56,029 bases of DNA from Candidatus Gastranaerophilales bacterium (lineage in GTDB: Bacteria > Cyanobacteriota > Vampirovibrionia > Gastranaerophilales > Gastranaerophilaceae), in the NCBI GenBank assembly GCA_944324195.1, contig CALUVJ010000003.1:1-56029 (forward strand), written 5' to 3'. Both the position numbers and the translations under genes were made by a program. How positions within the stretch are numbered: position 1 is the stretch's first letter; every line of letters begins with the position of its first letter. This document shows, one piece after another, positions 45,108 to 52,577 of this stretch. A model generated the notes under the pieces. That model made no database searches. It saw nothing but the letters and a program-made list of their open reading frames with translations, and was not told where the DNA came from.

Positions 45108-46646
45108 TTAACCTACTGTTAAATCATCATCCCAATCATCTTCAAGAGAAATATCATCAATATCTTGCATTCCAGTATTCATACTTGCAGCAATATCATC
45201 AATATCGTCTTCTGTTTCTTCTTCAGAAGTAACTTCAACATTCAAGTTATCGCCTTCAATATATGAATATTCAAACAAGGCTGCTATATGCTTAGGTTCT
45301 TCATTACCAGTCTTTTTCCCATGCCTGTTTTTTAATATTCTTAAATCAATTACAGTATCTTTTGTTTTATTAATAGAGATGGCTGCAACAACTCCTGCTT
45401 TTGTATATAAGTTTGAATATGTTGATATATGCGTAAAGTTAAGGTCAGGTTTATCTTTTGCAAGCTCTGTAATACCTGTCCTATTGAGTTGAGCTAAAAA
45501 TAAAATCATTGTACCTTGACCATTAAAGTGTGTAGTAGTATAAGCATTTAACTGGTTAATCATCTTATTAACCATTGTCATATCTGCATCAGATTTTCCT
45601 CCATCCTCAAAAGAAGTGAGTTCATCTGCATTATCAACTACAACTAAATCTACCTTTCTACCTTCTTTTTCTGCTATAGCATCAATAATTGCTGTGAAAG
45701 ACTGTACGGAACGCAGATTACCATTACTATCATCAATGACATATATATTGCCATGATTTTTTATTATGGCACTTTGATAATTATCAATCAATAAGTCATC
45801 TATTTCTTCAGATAATTGGTAAAATTTGATAGAGTTTACTGTGCCGGGATAAACTTCGATAATACCTTGTATTTTCTTATACGTCTTAAATTCTTCAGCA
45901 AGAAAACTTGTATCTTCTTTTTGTTTACGTTTATATGCTAAGGATATTAATGAACATAAAATTTCTTCTGCCGAAGATTCTAATGCACAATATACAACTA
46001 GATTACCTTTTACGGCATTATTGTAAGCCATATTAACTGCAAATGTAGTTTTTCCACCAGATGAAGGTGCTGAAATTGTGTTGATAGTCTTGTTTTTAAA
46101 TCCATAAGTTAGATTATCAAAAACTTGTATTCCAGTTGTAATAGGTGAATAGTTCTTTCTGCCTTTTCTACGCATAGCCTTAATATCAAGTATTTTATCA
46201 ATATTAATCTCAGGCAGTGGTGCAGAAGGTTGCAAGGATTTTGCAAAATCTGCAATCCTACCAACATCTTTACTTCTAACTGCTGAACGCAATTCGGATA
46301 CAAGGTGTTCTTCGTGTATTCTATCCCCACCCATTACCATATATGCATCTTCAACATTAGTTTCAGTTCTATTTTGAATAGGTTCTGAATCACAGTGTTC
46401 ATTTAATTCAGCAAGAGTTGGAAATCTCTGGTTTTGTTCTAAGAATTCTATTGCAGATTGAAAATATGGTAAATAATGTTTTCGTTCATCAGTACCATGT
46501 TCATCAATGTATGAAGTTAATTCAACTATATCCTCAGTTCTTTTATTGAAAGAGGGTAAATTGTATAACAATATTTCCGGGGCATCTTCATCCCAAAGGA
46601 ATTCTGATACAGCCGTTGAGGTATTAATTGTTTCTGTTTTTGTCAT
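45108..46646 (-). CDS. DnaB-like replicative helicase
   Basis: 512 residues. A RecA-like helicase core carries Walker A SAPSSGGKTTFAVN (about 194-207) and Walker B VDLVVVDNADEL, with further DnaB-type blocks (VYCALESSAEEI, FLAQLNRTG). The N-terminal 150 residues resemble a DnaB N-terminal helical domain weakly. An acidic tail (EEETEDDIDDIA) closes the protein. GGAG lies seven bases before the ATG, directly after the truncated integrase gene. Confidence 0.85.
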   Translation of the reverse strand: MTKTETINTSTAVSEFLWDEDAPEILLYNLPSFNKRTEDIVELTSYIDEHGTDERKHYLPYFQSAIEFLEQNQRFPTLAELNEHCDSEPIQNRTETNVEDAYMVMGGDRIHEEHLVSELRSAVRSKDVGRIADFAKSLQPSAPLPEINIDKILDIKAMRRKGRKNYSPITTGIQVFDNLTYGFKNKTINTISAPSSGGKTTFAVNMAYNNAVKGNLVVYCALESSAEEILCSLISLAYKRKQKEDTSFLAEEFKTYKKIQGIIEVYPGTVNSIKFYQLSEEIDDLLIDNYQSAIIKNHGNIYVIDDSNGNLRSVQSFTAIIDAIAEKEGRKVDLVVVDNADELTSFEDGGKSDADMTMVNKMINQLNAYTTTHFNGQGTMILFLAQLNRTGITELAKDKPDLNFTHISTYSNLYTKAGVVAAISINKTKDTVIDLRILKNRHGKKTGNEEPKHIAALFEYSYIEGDNLNVEVTSEEETEDDIDDIAASMNTGMQDIDDISLEDDWDDDLTVG

Positions 46647-46657
46647 AGTTTTACTCC

Positions 46658-47284
46658 TTATGACTTCTTGTAAGGAACAGGAATGTTCCTGAATTTGTGG
46701 AATGATATATGGGGTATTCCTGAGCGTTTAACAGCTCTGTCAAAACTGGAACGCACATCTTTGTATTTATCCAGAGTTATAGGGTTTATAAAAACATATT
46801 CTCCTATTTTGGTAATAGAATTTAACACCTCAATTAATGGTTCACACAAAGGAACTTCTCTTGTCTTGTTATTCTTTGTTTCCCTTGCGATAAGATATTT
46901 TTCATTAAAATTAATATCAACCCATTTTAAGTTAAGAAGTTCATTTTTTCTTAGTCCAGAAAGTATAGCTGTTTTAATAACTGCTTGCATTGTAGGACTA
47001 CATACCTTTAAAAGCTGAACTTCTTCATCTTTGGTCAAATAGCGTTCCGGGGGATTCTTAATTCTTAAATTCCCCAATTTTCTGCAAGGATTCTTGTCTA
47101 TCAAATCATTGTCTAATGCTAGAGAAAACACTTTTCTGATAGTATTTAATTCCCTATTGATACTTGAAGCTTTAACAATACCTTTTCTGGAGGTGATGTA
47201 TTCTTCTATATGTTTCAGCTTAATATCATTCAAGTTCATACCTTTAACTATTTTGCTGAAAGCATCTAGTATAATGACATACAT
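46658..47284 (-). pseudogene. Tyrosine integrase, truncated at both ends
   Basis: 208 residues of a phage-type integrase. The core-binding domain (LNDIKLKHIEEYITSRKG) and the first catalytic residues (Arg in SGLRKNELL, Lys in ARETKNNKTREV, HKFR for HxxR) are present. The frame then ends (NIPVPYKKS), so the distal His/Trp and the tyrosine nucleophile, normally about 60 residues further, are missing; no continuation is found in the other frames. The N-terminal arm-binding domain is also not visible. The stop lies against the helicase binding site, as if an internal deletion joined them. It is the element integrase by position but should be inactive. Confidence 0.8.
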
Positions 47285-47309
47285 AAATATATTATCTAAT
47301 ATTGGAGAT

Positions 47310-47420
47310 ATGTACGACTTACAACATCTTGATAATATAACTGGTGCTGATAAGCAGTTACAAAGAAAACAAAATGAATTATTAAATACTTATTCTAGGC
47401 TTCGCAGAGAAACTCCTTAG
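47310..47420 (+). CDS. Possible 36-residue protein near the right end
   Basis: The ATG at 47310 starts MYDLQHLDNITGADKQLQ and continues with charged, helical sequence (QRKQNELLNTYSRLRRETP). The composition looks protein-like and GGAG is present, though only two bases from the ATG. It lies where a small excisionase-type gene could be, opposite the truncated integrase. It may instead be a chance frame. Confidence 0.25.
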   Translation: MYDLQHLDNITGADKQLQRKQNELLNTYSRLRRETP

Positions 47421-47427
47421 ATACTTA

Positions 47428-47498
47428 TTATGTAATTTAATGTAAGAAAGAAAAAATAAGCATATTTTACTCCAATTACATAATAATTACATAATGGA
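47428..47498. other. Putative arm-type recombinase sites, right end
   Basis: One inverted copy of AATTACATAA (47428-47437) and two direct copies (47474-47483 and 47485-47494), the last followed by TGGA as at the left end. They lie 140-210 bases inside the right junction. Confidence 0.5.
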
Positions 47499-47593
47499 CT
47501 AAATTTTATGAAACCATGCCGGGAAATAAATTTATGAAAAACTAAAAATTGAGTTAATCCATCACCTCTCAAAAGACTTATAAATAAAGAAAC

Positions 47594-47621
47594 TTGACAA
47601 CGAATCTTTAGCATGTAATAT
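47594..47621 (+). promoter_or_regulatory. Element-borne promoter of the restored tRNA-Val
   Basis: TTGACA at 47594-47599, a 16-base spacer and TAATAT at 47616-47621; transcription would start about ten bases before the tRNA. Because the sequence lies inside the element, the element appears to bring its own promoter for the tRNA it interrupts. No comparable promoter sits directly before the left tRNA half. Confidence 0.6.
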
Positions 47622-47638
47622 AAATATAAACCGAGCAA

Positions 47639-47714
47639 GGGCGTTTAGCTCAGTTGGTAGAGCGTCTCCCTTACAAGGAGAGGGTCAGAAGTTCGAGTCT
47701 TCTAACGCCCACCA
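47639..47714 (+). tRNA. tRNA-Val (anticodon TAC)
   Basis: 76 bases including an encoded CCA. Acceptor stem GGGCGTT/AACGCCC, D arm GCTC/GAGC, anticodon stem TCTCC/GGAGA with loop CTTACAA, T arm AGAAG/CTTCT with TTCGAGT loop: a complete cloverleaf. The first 45 bases lie in the right attachment site and are supplied by the element; the 3' part is the original chromosome. Confidence 0.97.
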
Positions 47715-47912
47715 TAAAAAGGACAATGACTTTTGTTATTGTCCTTTTTATTTTTACAGGCTAAAGCTTTTCCGGTATATTTCGGAATTTTTACTCCCTT
47801 GATTTTTGCTAAACTCTCAAAAAATTGTTGATAAAGAATTGCGGTTTCTTCTTCCGAATATTCTTTGTCGCCAAATGTGATTATCTTATTAGTTAACACT
47901 AAGCGTACTGTC
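47702..47912 (-). pseudogene. Possible gene fragment downstream of the tRNA
   Basis: The minus-strand frame reads a protein-like stretch (TFGDKEYSEEETAILYQQFF, then AKIKGVKIPKYTGKALACK). Upstream it runs into a palindromic repeat at 47910-47993, and downstream it reads through the tRNA terminator into the tRNA. I take it as debris of an older gene; function unknown. Confidence 0.3.
47717..47754 (+). terminator. Terminator after tRNA-Val
   Basis: AAAAAGGACAATGAC pairs with TTATTGTCCTTTTT around a short loop, followed by more Ts. It begins right after the tRNA CCA end. Confidence 0.85.
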
Positions 47913-47993
47913 ATCCCGAACTTGTTTCGGGATCTTACCAGAAAGCAAGTATGATGCCCCATTGGTAAGATGCTGAAACAAGTTCAGCATGAC
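47910..47993. repeat. Long palindromic dispersed repeat
   Basis: GTCAT...GAACTTGTTTC...ATCTTACCA on the left arm matches TGGTAAGAT...GAAACAAGTTC...ATGAC on the right arm, about 30 paired bases in all. A partial relative follows at about 48020-48042. It has the form of a REP/MITE-like element. Confidence 0.8.
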
Positions 47994-48079
47994 AAAATAA
48001 ATTATCTTAGACACTAGTGGAAACAAATTCAGGGTGACAACAAGTTTTAATTAGCTTCACTGCTTTTTAAAATTATTGT

Positions 48080-48108
48080 TTGCAAAATTAACGTTATTAA
48101 AATAAAAT
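48080..48108 (+). promoter_or_regulatory. Promoter of the MarR-type gene
   Basis: TTGCAA at 48080-48085, a 17-base spacer and TAAAAT at 48103-48108. The leader before the TTG start at 48127 would be about 12 bases. Confidence 0.6.
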
Positions 48109-48126
48109 AAAGAAGAGGGTCGTAAC

Positions 48127-48579
48127 TTGGAACATTATACAAAATCTTTACCTTATGAATTAGAGTTAACATCTCGCGTTCTGCATGAAGCTGCGAAGTG
48201 TTTTTTTGAACAAAATAATTTTCCTATTTCACAAGAAGAGTTTATAATTTTGGATTGTCTGTATATGTACCCGGGAATTATTCAAATTGAGCTTGCTAAA
48301 CTTATTCTGAAAGGCAGGGCTCATACCGGAAAATTTTTGAAATCTCTGGAACAAAAAGGGCTTATTGCAAGAACTCCTAAAAATCACGGTTCAAAAATAA
48401 TTATGGAGAGCAAAATTACTTCTAAGGGTTTAGAGTTATATATGCAAATAAGTCAAGCAATGGACGAAAATATAAAAACTTCAAATTCTTTTAGCGATAT
48501 TGATATGAAAAATCTTATAGCGATTCTTCAACGAATTCGCTCTGAAGCTGTAGAGAAATTTAACATAAAATTCAACTAA
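48127..48579 (+). CDS. MarR-family transcriptional regulator
   Basis: 150 residues with a winged helix-turn-helix: YPGIIQIELAKLILKGRAHTGKFLKSLEQKGLIARTP is the recognition part. MarR proteins bind small aromatic or lipophilic compounds and release operators of efflux genes. The start is a TTG with AGAGGG about nine bases upstream; no in-frame ATG fits. The efflux gene follows in the same direction 77 bases on, with an imperfect inverted repeat (TTTAC-GTGT/ACAT-GTGGTAAA, about 48613-48643) that could be its operator. Confidence 0.85.
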   Translation: MEHYTKSLPYELELTSRVLHEAAKCFFEQNNFPISQEEFIILDCLYMYPGIIQIELAKLILKGRAHTGKFLKSLEQKGLIARTPKNHGSKIIMESKITSKGLELYMQISQAMDENIKTSNSFSDIDMKNLIAILQRIRSEAVEKFNIKFN

Positions 48580-48586
48580 ATAGTAC

Positions 48587-48615
48587 TTGCAAAAACCGGA
48601 ATTATGTGGTTTAAT
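48587..48615 (+). promoter_or_regulatory. Promoter of the efflux gene
   Basis: TTGCAA (48587-48592), 17 bases, TTTAAT (48610-48615), overlapping the possible MarR operator. Confidence 0.55.
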
Positions 48616-48656
48616 TTACGTGTTGATATTTCTACATGTGGTAAAGGAAACATAAA

Positions 48657-50255
48657 ATGGGGCAGGAAGCAGCAGTAGCAGCAGAAGAGTGGAAGTTTAA
48701 GTTAAATCCTTGGGTAACTATGATACCTCTGATGATTTCAATATTCATGTTTGCGTTGGATGAAACTATTTCTAACGTGGCGCTTCCTTATATGGCAGGT
48801 ACATTTTCTATAAGTCATAATGAGTCAACCTGGATTATTACAAGTTATCTTGTTGCAAGCGGGGTTGTAATACCGACAGTTGACTTTTTTAGTAAACTTA
48901 TGGGACGTAAGCAGTATTTTATGCTTAGTATTGTTATTTTTACCGTGGCATCGGTTTTATGCGGAATATCAAATTCTATGGCAATGATTCTGTTTTCAAG
49001 AATCTTACAGGGTGCAGGCGGTGGCGGGATATTACCTGTAGTACAGGCGGTTATTTTTGAAATATTCCCGAAAGAAAAACTGCCGGCCGCAATGGCGGTA
49101 TTCGGTCTGGGCGTAATTGTTGCGCCGATTATGGGTCCTGCACTCGGCGGATGGATTACTGAAAACTGGTCTTGGCCTTTTATCTATTTTATTAATATTC
49201 CGTTTGGTATAATTGCATTTATCCTGACACACAAATATCTTGAAGAACCGCCTTACTCACGAAAACAAAAAAATGTGTCTATGGATATGTCGGGCTTCTT
49301 TTTCCTTGCACTCTGGCTCTTAACGTTGCAGGTCGTTTTAGACAAGGGTAATGATGCGGACTGGTTTGGTGCACCTTGGATTTGCAAACTATTTACAGTA
49401 TCAATGATATCCTTTCTTATTTTTGTATTTATTCAGGTTAAAAAAGGAAAAACGAAGACCGGCTTGATAGACCTTTCTATACTAAAAAACCATAACTTTT
49501 TAATAGGTACAATGGGACAAATGGTTTTGATGGCCGTAATGATGTCATCAGCATCAATATTGCCATCAATGCTTCAATCGCTTTTAGGTTATACGGCTTT
49601 TCTGAGCGGTATTTCCATGGTTCCGCGCGGAGCGGGATGTCTGTTAGCATCAATTCTTTGCGGTGTCTTTGTATCCAGAATAGGTATTAGGCCTGTTGTA
49701 ATAGCCGGACTTATTACCCTCGCCATATCAGGATTAATGCTGGGTGAAATTAATACTCATATTTCCCTTGCGGATATTGCGTTTCCAAATTTTGTATTTG
49801 GCTTGGGTATGATTTTGGCAATGGTTCCTTTATCAAATATTTCTTGTGCAACTCTTCCAAAAGAAGCTCAGACAAACGCTGCAGGTGTTCAAAATTTACT
49901 TAAAAATACAAGTGCAGCAATAGGTACATCTATTGCAACAACGATGATTACACGTTTTTCACAAGCTCATCAACATATGTTAATAAAGTTTCTTACAGAT
50001 ACAAACCATGTATTCTCAGAAAGAGTTCAGGCAATGATGGGTTCTTTTTCCTCTCTTGTCGATCCGCAGACTGCTATGTATATGGCGCAGGCTCAAATTC
50101 ATAACATTTTAAGACAGCAGGCAACTTTGTGGGGATATGTAGAAACTTTCAGATATTATGCGGTAGCGGTTGTCTTGATTGTTCCTTTTGTACTCTTCTT
50201 GTATGAAGGTGATAAAGAAAAGAAAAAGAAGTCAGATGTAACTGAAAAATTTTAA
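48657..50255 (+). CDS. MFS multidrug efflux transporter, DHA2 (EmrB/QacA) family
   Basis: 532 residues with about 14 membrane segments, the DHA2 number. The first segment ends in FALDETISNVALPYM (family motif LDxTIVNVALP), loop 2-3 has the motif-A type GRKQYFM, and GVIVAPIMGPALGGWITENWSWPFIYFINIPFG is motif C plus the following helix. A proton-driven drug exporter of the inner membrane. No EmrA adaptor gene is adjacent. Probably controlled by the preceding MarR protein. Confidence 0.92.
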   Translation: MGQEAAVAAEEWKFKLNPWVTMIPLMISIFMFALDETISNVALPYMAGTFSISHNESTWIITSYLVASGVVIPTVDFFSKLMGRKQYFMLSIVIFTVASVLCGISNSMAMILFSRILQGAGGGGILPVVQAVIFEIFPKEKLPAAMAVFGLGVIVAPIMGPALGGWITENWSWPFIYFINIPFGIIAFILTHKYLEEPPYSRKQKNVSMDMSGFFFLALWLLTLQVVLDKGNDADWFGAPWICKLFTVSMISFLIFVFIQVKKGKTKTGLIDLSILKNHNFLIGTMGQMVLMAVMMSSASILPSMLQSLLGYTAFLSGISMVPRGAGCLLASILCGVFVSRIGIRPVVIAGLITLAISGLMLGEINTHISLADIAFPNFVFGLGMILAMVPLSNISCATLPKEAQTNAAGVQNLLKNTSAAIGTSIATTMITRFSQAHQHMLIKFLTDTNHVFSERVQAMMGSFSSLVDPQTAMYMAQAQIHNILRQQATLWGYVETFRYYAVAVVLIVPFVLFLYEGDKEKKKKSDVTEKF

Positions 50256-50263
50256 AAAAGGTT

Positions 50264-51376
50264 TTATTCGCTTTTACTCAGTATAACACTCTCTTCAAGC
50301 ATTGTGCAAAGCAGTCTTGTAATACTTGCATCGATTTTTTTATTATTTGTGTGTCCCAAGGGTAAATCTTTGTCAGAACCTTTGGAATAAAAGATTTCAT
50401 TATTAATTTTTTTGAATGAAACAATATCTCCGATATAAACGGAACCCATGCTGTCTTTATTGTCATTGTAAGAAAGTCCTAACGGCACAACTTTTATGTT
50501 TCCCTTTGAATCTAAGATATTCTTTATAATTTTTGCGGTTCCGGGCTGAAACTTTTCGGCTAATGTTTTATCCTTATAGATAGAGTTGTTTCCTTCCGGA
50601 AAAATAAACAGATTGCATTTTTTGTGCAAAAATTTTGCAATTAAATACTTCATCGGAATAATATTTTTATCTTTATTGTTTTCCGTAACAGAAGCGTCTA
50701 TAGATATTAACCCCATTTTTTTATATATATTCTGAAATTTTCTGTTGACAAAATTAATTACATTTTTGCTCACTAAAATATTAGGCCGCGGACAATCATT
50801 TTGCTTACCAAAAGCTGTGTATGCATAGTTTAAAAAAGAATTGAAAATTGGATAAATAAATTTATCTCTCTCAGGATTATCATGATTCAATATAAAAATA
50901 TGGGAATCGCCGGATTTTGCAATTTCTTCAATCTTGCCTTCTTCTATGTTCATATCAATAAATCTGTTATTAATAGAGTTGCCGATTTTTGCCCATTCTT
51001 CAATATACTGCGGGGATGCCGGCGTCATTTTTTTTAACAGTAAAAAAGATTGATAGAAGGACTTCAAATGTTCAAAAACCAAAATTTTATTTGCACAAGC
51101 TCTAAGTTTATTTGCGGCATAAAATGTTTTATTTAAAATATTCTTTTTTAGTTCTGAATTATTATTTTTCGCTTGTTCTTTTCTGACCCTGTCCTTAATC
51201 TTTCTGGAAATTGAATCTAAACGTTTTTTATTTTTTGATTCCTTATAAAAAAAGTCCATGGGGCTTGATGAATAGAGAATATCAGTTTTTTGCGGTAAAT
51301 TTAAAAGACCTTTATCTGAAAGCTTTACACGTATACCGAAACCAATTGAACTGTTATTTTTAGTATTGACAAGCAT
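50264..51376 (-). CDS. PlsC-like acyltransferase with a long N-terminal region
   Basis: 370 residues. The C-terminal 220 carry glycerolipid acyltransferase features: ILNHDNPERD (the catalytic His; spacing to Asp is HX5D, not the usual HX4D), NLFIFPEGNNS (FPEGxxS motif), FQPGTAKII and VPLGLSYND. The N-terminal 140 residues are basic and helical and have no known match, starting with SSIGFGIRV, a lineage-style extension. It would transfer an acyl chain to a glycerol phosphate or related acceptor. Convergent with the efflux gene, nine bases apart. Confidence 0.65.
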   Translation of the reverse strand: MLVNTKNNSSIGFGIRVKLSDKGLLNLPQKTDILYSSSPMDFFYKESKNKKRLDSISRKIKDRVRKEQAKNNNSELKKNILNKTFYAANKLRACANKILVFEHLKSFYQSFLLLKKMTPASPQYIEEWAKIGNSINNRFIDMNIEEGKIEEIAKSGDSHIFILNHDNPERDKFIYPIFNSFLNYAYTAFGKQNDCPRPNILVSKNVINFVNRKFQNIYKKMGLISIDASVTENNKDKNIIPMKYLIAKFLHKKCNLFIFPEGNNSIYKDKTLAEKFQPGTAKIIKNILDSKGNIKVVPLGLSYNDNKDSMGSVYIGDIVSFKKINNEIFYSKGSDKDLPLGHTNNKKIDASITRLLCTMLEESVILSKSE

Positions 51377-51495
51377 ATTTAACTTTTCCGGAATAAAAAT
51401 TTGTGATATATAACTGAAATTCTGCTGTTTTCATGAGTAAACCCCGTAAAAATATAATTTGCTTTTCAATTTTAATCGGATTTCATGCTGATAAA

Positions 51496-52113
51496 TTATA
51501 CCTTTTTAAAAACAGGCGGCGGTTGAATATACAACGGTTTTAGTTTCCTCCAGTCAACAGGTTCTTTTTCTAAAGCGAGTTTTGATAAAATTTCACCTAT
51601 CGGATACTCTCCGCTTTCGTATGATACGGCGCCGCCGGCACTTTGACTTATACGCTCCAGTAAACTGTTGTCAGTAACAACTTTTCTCCCATTAACAATT
51701 TCGTCAACTTTTTCAAGTTCAACCGCGCCTAAAATTTTGTTATCATAAACGTAAGCCTTGTTTTTTCTTGCATCAAGGACAACTAAATCATCTCCGCCAA
51801 GGATTTTTGATAAAATTTCAAGAGAACTTATTCCGACAGTCTTTATATCCAGCTGCTGCGCAAAAACCCTTGCTACAGTTGTGCAGGCCCTTATCCCCGT
51901 GAAACTTCCGGGCCCTATATCTGTTGCAATCAAATCTATGTTCTGAGGGGTTAATCCTTTACTTTTCAAAACCTCCGTAATTGTTGAAATTAAATACGCA
52001 GAATGATAGTTTTTGCCGTCGGACAAAATAGTTTTACTTGCCAAAATTTCTCCGCCCTCGCACAAAGTAATATATGTCTTATCAAGACAAGTGTCAAATC
52101 CCAGTATTTTCAA
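51496..52113 (-). CDS. tsaB: tRNA threonylcarbamoyladenosine protein TsaB
   Basis: Non-catalytic partner of TsaD in making t6A at position 37 of ANN-decoding tRNAs. 205 residues of the ASKHA fold, with ILGFDTCLDKTYITLCEGG at the N-terminus and IATDIGPGSFTGIRACTTVAR as the YeaZ signature. The gene overlaps tsaE by four bases; TsaB, TsaD and TsaE act as one complex. Confidence 0.93.
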   Translation of the reverse strand: MKILGFDTCLDKTYITLCEGGEILASKTILSDGKNYHSAYLISTITEVLKSKGLTPQNIDLIATDIGPGSFTGIRACTTVARVFAQQLDIKTVGISSLEILSKILGGDDLVVLDARKNKAYVYDNKILGAVELEKVDEIVNGRKVVTDNSLLERISQSAGGAVSYESGEYPIGEILSKLALEKEPVDWRKLKPLYIQPPPVFKKV

Positions 52114-52577
52114 TTCTTTAACCCTTCTACTACTTTTTTATATTTTTCTCCGACAGCTTGAAATTCATATATTCTGCTGTCGTCTGTGTCATCATATTTT
52201 ACGTTCATTTCAATTCTTTCAAACGGTAATTCACCCTGAGAAAATTCTGCCCATTCTACAAAGGTTATCTTTTTACCTTCACTGTATTCTCTTAACTCGT
52301 CCGTAATTGTTTTGATTCCTACATTTTCCAATCTGTACAAATCAAAATGATATACCGGAATTGCAGCACTGTGGTACTCATTAAGTATTACAAAACTCGG
52401 GCTTGTAACTTTTTCTTTTATACCCAGAGCTTCCGCCGCAAGTTTTACAAATGCTGTTTTCCCCGCACCGATTTCTCCGAACAGGTTCACAAAACAACCC
52501 TCTTCTTTAACGAGATTCGCAAACTTATATGCGAGTGCTTTTGTATCTTCTAAACTTACACATTTTTGCTTATACAT
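52110..52577 (-). CDS. tsaE: tRNA threonylcarbamoyladenosine ATPase TsaE
   Basis: 155 residues. P-loop LFGEIGAGKTAFVK, SPSFVILNEYHS, YHFDLYRLE and FVEWAEFSQGELP are the TsaE signatures. It drives the TsaBD cycle with ATP. Its start overlaps the end of the diguanylate cyclase gene by 22 bases. Confidence 0.94.
   Translation of the reverse strand: MYKQKCVSLEDTKALAYKFANLVKEEGCFVNLFGEIGAGKTAFVKLAAEALGIKEKVTSPSFVILNEYHSAAIPVYHFDLYRLENVGIKTITDELREYSEGKKITFVEWAEFSQGELPFERIEMNVKYDDTDDSRIYEFQAVGEKYKKVVEGLKN

Larger units (their letters stand above)
17855..47683. mobile_element. Integrated element in tRNA-Val carrying a polysaccharide operon (about 29.8 kb)
   Basis: The element is bounded by the 45-bp direct repeat (17855-17899 and 47639-47683). 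It contains a tyrosine integrase remnant at the right end, a replication module (DnaB-like helicase, Rep-like protein, TOPRIM protein), a repressor-like gene with divergent promoters, a serine recombinase, an orphan methyltransferase and a complete Wzx/Wzy-type polysaccharide operon with accessory lipid-type enzymes. No capsid, terminase, portal, relaxase or type IV secretion gene is seen. The glycan genes between about 26.9 and 34.2 kb are visibly more A+T-rich than the chromosome. I infer a satellite- or tycheposon-like integrative element; whether it still moves is doubtful because its integrase is truncated. Confidence 0.8.

Noticed and set aside
17855..47683. Prophage
   Set aside because: No terminase, portal, capsid, tail or lysis gene could be found among the reading frames; the element has replication and recombination genes only.
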